Of a DNA stretch of 64,000 nucleotides, positions 60,443 through 64,000 are shown in pieces. Made by a program: the position numbers and the translations under genes. This DNA is from Loripinus fragilis (Eukaryota > Mollusca > Bivalvia > Lucinida > Lucinidae). The notes under the pieces are model-generated. The model was not told the origin of the DNA, did no database searches, and saw only the letters and a list, made by a program, of their open reading frames with translations. The stretch lies in the NCBI GenBank assembly GCA_964019695.1, contig OZ026517.1, positions 73,924,665 to 73,988,664 of the forward strand, given 5' to 3'. Within the stretch, counting starts at the first letter, position 1, and each line of letters opens with the position of its first letter.

Positions 60443-60665
60443 AGTAAGAAAGAGAACAAAAATCAGAAATCGAAACAATCAAGCACCACAACTGACCAAG
60501 GATACCAATGGGAAAGTGACAACGTCGCAAATAGACATCACAAATGAGAGCAAAGAGGTCAGCCCTTTCCCGGCAGGTGACCACAAGGCATCAACAAACA
60601 GACGTGCATGAAAGTATAAAAAAACAAGACAGAAATAACATAATTGATCCACAAAAGAAGTTAAC
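60443..60665 (-). repeat. Family B 3' fragment
   Basis: AAGTAAGAAAGAGAACAAAA to TTGATCCACAAAAGAAGTTA. It shares diagnostic bases (CGAAACAATCAAGCACCAC) with the copy at 59,896, so the two are close relatives. Confidence 0.85.
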
Positions 60666-61425
60666 ACGCGTTAGTTTTGATTCCTGACTAAACAGATGTG
60701 CGTCTTTTGCTTTTTACACGATTGCACATTCATCATTGAACGATAAAAAATGAATTGTCAGTTCGGTATGCTCAAATATACACCGCTTAAAATACCGACA
60801 TACTCCACCCACCCTGCTTACTATAGCCTGTAACAAAATTAATCGTCTTGGGCCTTTCAAAGTTTCGATGTTTTTACGTCCAATTTTATTGGAAGAGGCT
60901 AAGGGCATACGCAAATGACAGATTATGCATAAATTAGGCTTGTATCACGTGTCTGTATTGTGCAAGTGATGTTAACGTATTTTTTAAGACTTTCTAGATC
61001 ACATGACAGCAGATCTCCTGCCATGATTTACACCAAAACGTCTTCCCCACATTACTGCTAGTGTATGTAGTCAATATCAGTAATGAAAGTGTGCATAAAT
61101 GTAACTTATGGAGATGTTTTTTAAAAAGAAGCTTTAAATTAATGTTCAAATTTGATGTTTATTTTCGAAGTTTTGAAGTTATGAATTTCTTTTAATTAGA
61201 AAAAGTCTATAAACTCTTTTAGTGATATGGTATCATACAAGCCACAGTTTAAAGATAAAAATAACCAAAAAAGCTCCATTTAACTGTGCATAAAGGTGCT
61301 GGATGCCGTATGTACCCATGTGACGTCATAAACAGCTTAGCGTGATAGTGCAGTCAAATTAACGACTTATCCATACCAATTCTGGGTTGCAAAGTAAAAC
61401 CTGCGAGTAACTTATCAATCACATA
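60666..61425. other. No gene seen
   Basis: Unassigned; one CRE octamer TGACGTCA at 61,321-61,328. Confidence 0.4.
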
Positions 61426-63768
61426 ATATACGGTTTGCCAATATACTTCAAATTATGTCGTGAGGAAATTGCAGGAGCCTTACAAGAATTTTGTACCCGC
61501 TGGTGTAAACGAGAGCATGTTGAGTCTAATGCCTTAAATAGTTGGAAACAAAATATTTTTAAAATTATTGATGGTAGAATTTCATTTTATAGCAACAATT
61601 TAGAGCTTCTACCACCTAAACCTAAATTCACTTTTAGACATTTGAAAAAAGTGATCCAGGAATTCCATAGGAGGTTTGTTTTGGCCCCCACAGATAAGGC
61701 TGCTAACAATGTTGTGGTCATTTGAAAAAAAGTACTATATTAACACCCTAAAGCAAGCACTTAGCACTGCAAAAACATATGAGCATAACAGGCTTGATGA
61801 GACGTCTATCGTTGATAGGCATCGATGCCATATGACAGCTAAGTTTGGGTTGTTTGTTGATGAAGACCATAGCAAGCTTCCTACGTTATACTGGTTACCT
61901 AAACTTCATAAGCGGCCCTATAAGTCACGTTTTATTGCTAATTCTAGTGCATGTACAACTACTGAGTTGTCTATTCTTTTAACTTCTTGTCTCACTGCGA
62001 TTAAAAACCATGTCATTAAATATTGCACAACAGTTTATGAAAGAAATGGTAAAAATTTATTTTGGTCTATTGAATTTAGGTGAAATTCTTAATAAACTGA
62101 AGTCTAGAGGTTTTCTAGCATCTGGTTTGTCTACATATTATTTCTCTACTCTCTATACTACCTTGCCTCATAATCTAATCAAAGAAAAACTAACAGAATT
62201 AATTGAACAAACATTTAACAGAGAGGGCTCACTTTATTTGACTTGTCATGATAAAAATGCCTTTTTTACTTCTGAACAACCTAAACGATATAAATTGGGG
62301 TCATGTCAGAAAATGTGTGATGCGCTCCATTATCTTTTGGACAATATATTTATAAGATTTGACTCAAATTATACAGACAAATGGTAGGTATTCCAATGGG
62401 TACTAATTGTCTTCCTCTTGTTGCAGATTTGCTTTTGTTTTGTTATGAGAGAGACTTTATGTTGTCTCTGTCAGACAATAATTAAACTGATATTATTGAA
62501 GTTTTTAACTCAACCCCCAGATATTTAGATGACTTACTTAATAAAGATAATCCTTATTTTGAACAAATGGTAGGTCAGATATATCCCACTGAACTTCAGT
62601 TAAATAAGGCGAAGTCTTCTGATACTGAAGCTCCGTTTTTGGACTTGAACTTGTCAATAACAAATGGCATAGTTTCTTCTAAAATTTATGACAAACAGGA
62701 TGATTTTAATTTTGAAATAGTAAATTTCCCATTTCCTGATGGAGATGTTCCTCGCTCTCCTTCCTATGGTATATATATTTCTCAGCTTATTCGTTTTGCT
62801 AGAGTGTGTTCTAATGTTGATGACTTCAACAACAGAAACTAACTGCCAAGTTAGTAAAACAAGGTTATAGATATCATAAAATTCGAAAAGCATTTCTAAA
62901 TTCTACCACAGACACTCTGAGTTAATTGTTAAATACAATAAATAGGTTAAAAACTCTTCTGCAACAAGGCATATCAGAACCTATATTTTATGGTGATTTA
63001 GTTTATAAATTCAAACGAATTGTTGGAAAACCTAATTTTAGTGATCAATTCAAAAAGATAGTTAAACGTTATATAAGGGTTGGATATAACTTGGATATCA
63101 TGCGACAGTCTGCATGCCTAGTTTTAAACCCAATCACGGTTTATAGCTATGGTTTCCTCTTTAATTGCACGACGGTGGGTCAGTCCTCAGACTCTATGAC
63201 GGCTCTGATGTAAAGCTTTAATTGGTTGGTTGGTGCCTGATGTTTATCTGTAACTGGACCCACCGTCACTCAACTTGAGGTTTTCTTTAGCTCTAACTAT
63301 CTGTGAGTCATGAGCCCATTTCTTTGTTTCATTCATGGTGTGTTAATTTGATTAGAGTGTTTTTCCATGATGATACATTGCATTAGTTAGATGGCCTGCA
63401 TGCGAGCTGAACATTTCTTGTACTTCAACAACAGCAGAATCTAGGGCAAATATTTGGTACCAGTAAAATGCATTTAAGCCCCCCTGTGGCTTAGGCTGCT
63501 GTCCGTTCTAAGGCGGTCGTTCTGTTGTTGTTGATTTTTTGTTTATTGTTATTCCCATTGTGGGAGTCTGTAATTGTTCTATGTTTTGTTGTACGTTACT
63601 TTATGTCCACTCTAGTGTTGCAATCATCTTGACGGGGAAGAGAGAGCTGGTTGGTTTGCTTAACTTGTCTTCCTGATGTCTCGTGATGGTTGAGCGGCTC
63701 TTCCTCACGGTGCCACGGGGCTGTCTGTGGTTTGTGATTGTGGTATTTCCTGATCATACTCACTTACT
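61426..63768 (+). mobile_element. Family A Penelope-like retroelement, longest copy
   Basis: A broken RT coding region (61,426-63,213) and a 555 bp 3' tail ending TTCCTGATCATACTCACTTA. The tail explains the family A fragments at 3,216, 8,850, 23,196, 39,984, 41,850 and 48,722. The 5' part is missing, so any endonuclease N-terminal to the RT is unseen. No LTRs, no poly-A tail. Confidence 0.85.
61435..63213 (+). pseudogene. Penelope-like reverse transcriptase, multiply frameshifted
   Basis: RT of a retroelement; it copies element RNA at the target site. Segments in order, in different frames: LAPTDKAANNVVVI near 61,680-61,720; LPTLYWLPKLHKRPYKSRFI near 61,880-61,935, the LPK-HK box characteristic of Penelope-like RTs; STYYFSTLYTTLPHNLI near 62,130-62,180; GIPMGTN at 62,387; RYLDDLL near 62,520, the catalytic aspartates; APFLDLNLSI near 62,633; then the C-terminal block LLQQGISEPIFYGDLVYKFK (62,950-63,020) to ACLVLNPITV. 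At least four frame changes (near 61,720, 62,070, 62,386 and 62,845-62,925) and a TAA near 62,482 kill it. No GIY-YIG domain follows the RT; it could lie N-terminal in intact relatives, as in some Penelope-like groups. Confidence 0.82.
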
Positions 63769-64000
63769 AATTTTGCAAGAAAAGTGCAAATATATGGTGA
63801 TGCGTTTTCAAAGTCCTCTAGTATATTTCAGTACCCATTGGTCAGATTTCAGCATTCTTGGTATAAACGTGATAAGTACCATGGAGGGTTGATACATTAT
63901 CACATGACTCAGTAAAAATAACTTCTATATTATTTGACATAGGAATCCCAAATTTTATTTGTGGACTCATTTTGTAGTCGAAGAGTGTCGCATACCGTTT
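63769..64000. other. No gene seen
   Basis: Unassigned DNA to the window edge. Confidence 0.4.

Overview
The window looks like gene-poor, repeat-dense nuclear DNA of an invertebrate, most likely a bivalve mollusc. The evidence is an AT-rich background without long host ORFs, tRNA-headed SINEs, many palindromic MITEs, tandem modules of about 150-165 bp of the kind common in molluscs, a large Ty3/gypsy element and two related Penelope-like retroelement families. The organism call is inference; no host gene could be identified with confidence.

Layout. 1-5.7 kb: SINE, a hairpin element, and 3' fragments of retroelement family B, one of them a three-unit head-to-tail array. 5,694-10,649: a self-contained 5 kb element with 1.3 kb inverted arms, a TA target duplication and no recognisable transposase. 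10.7-27.8 kb: family A/B fragments, foldback hairpins, a 237 bp MITE, tandem arrays (about 165 bp and 152 bp units) and a SINE with a 13 bp target duplication.

27,989-38,904: the centrepiece, a Ty3/gypsy-type LTR retrotransposon with a perfect 5 bp target duplication (AATAC) and the domain order gag-protease-integrase-reverse transcriptase-RNase H. Integrase lies upstream of RT, as in copia, but the domains are gypsy-like; this is the architecture of the Gmr1-like group. The 5' LTR carries a 609 bp MITE. The 3' LTR is split by a 2,541 bp TA-flanked element that itself contains a family B fragment. The coding region is broken by frameshifts and two in-frame TAG stops.

39-49 kb: further A/B fragments, a 2.7 kb minisatellite of 55 bp units, and an inverted-arm element enclosing a protein-like fragment interrupted by a family B copy. 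49-61 kb: MITEs, a SINE, tRNA-like sequence, hairpins and long unremarkable stretches. 61,426-63,768: the longest family A copy, a broken reverse transcriptase followed by a conserved 3' tail that explains most other family A fragments.

The elements relate by nesting rather than by pathway. Family B fragments are nearly all on the minus strand, and the nesting gives a relative order of insertion events.
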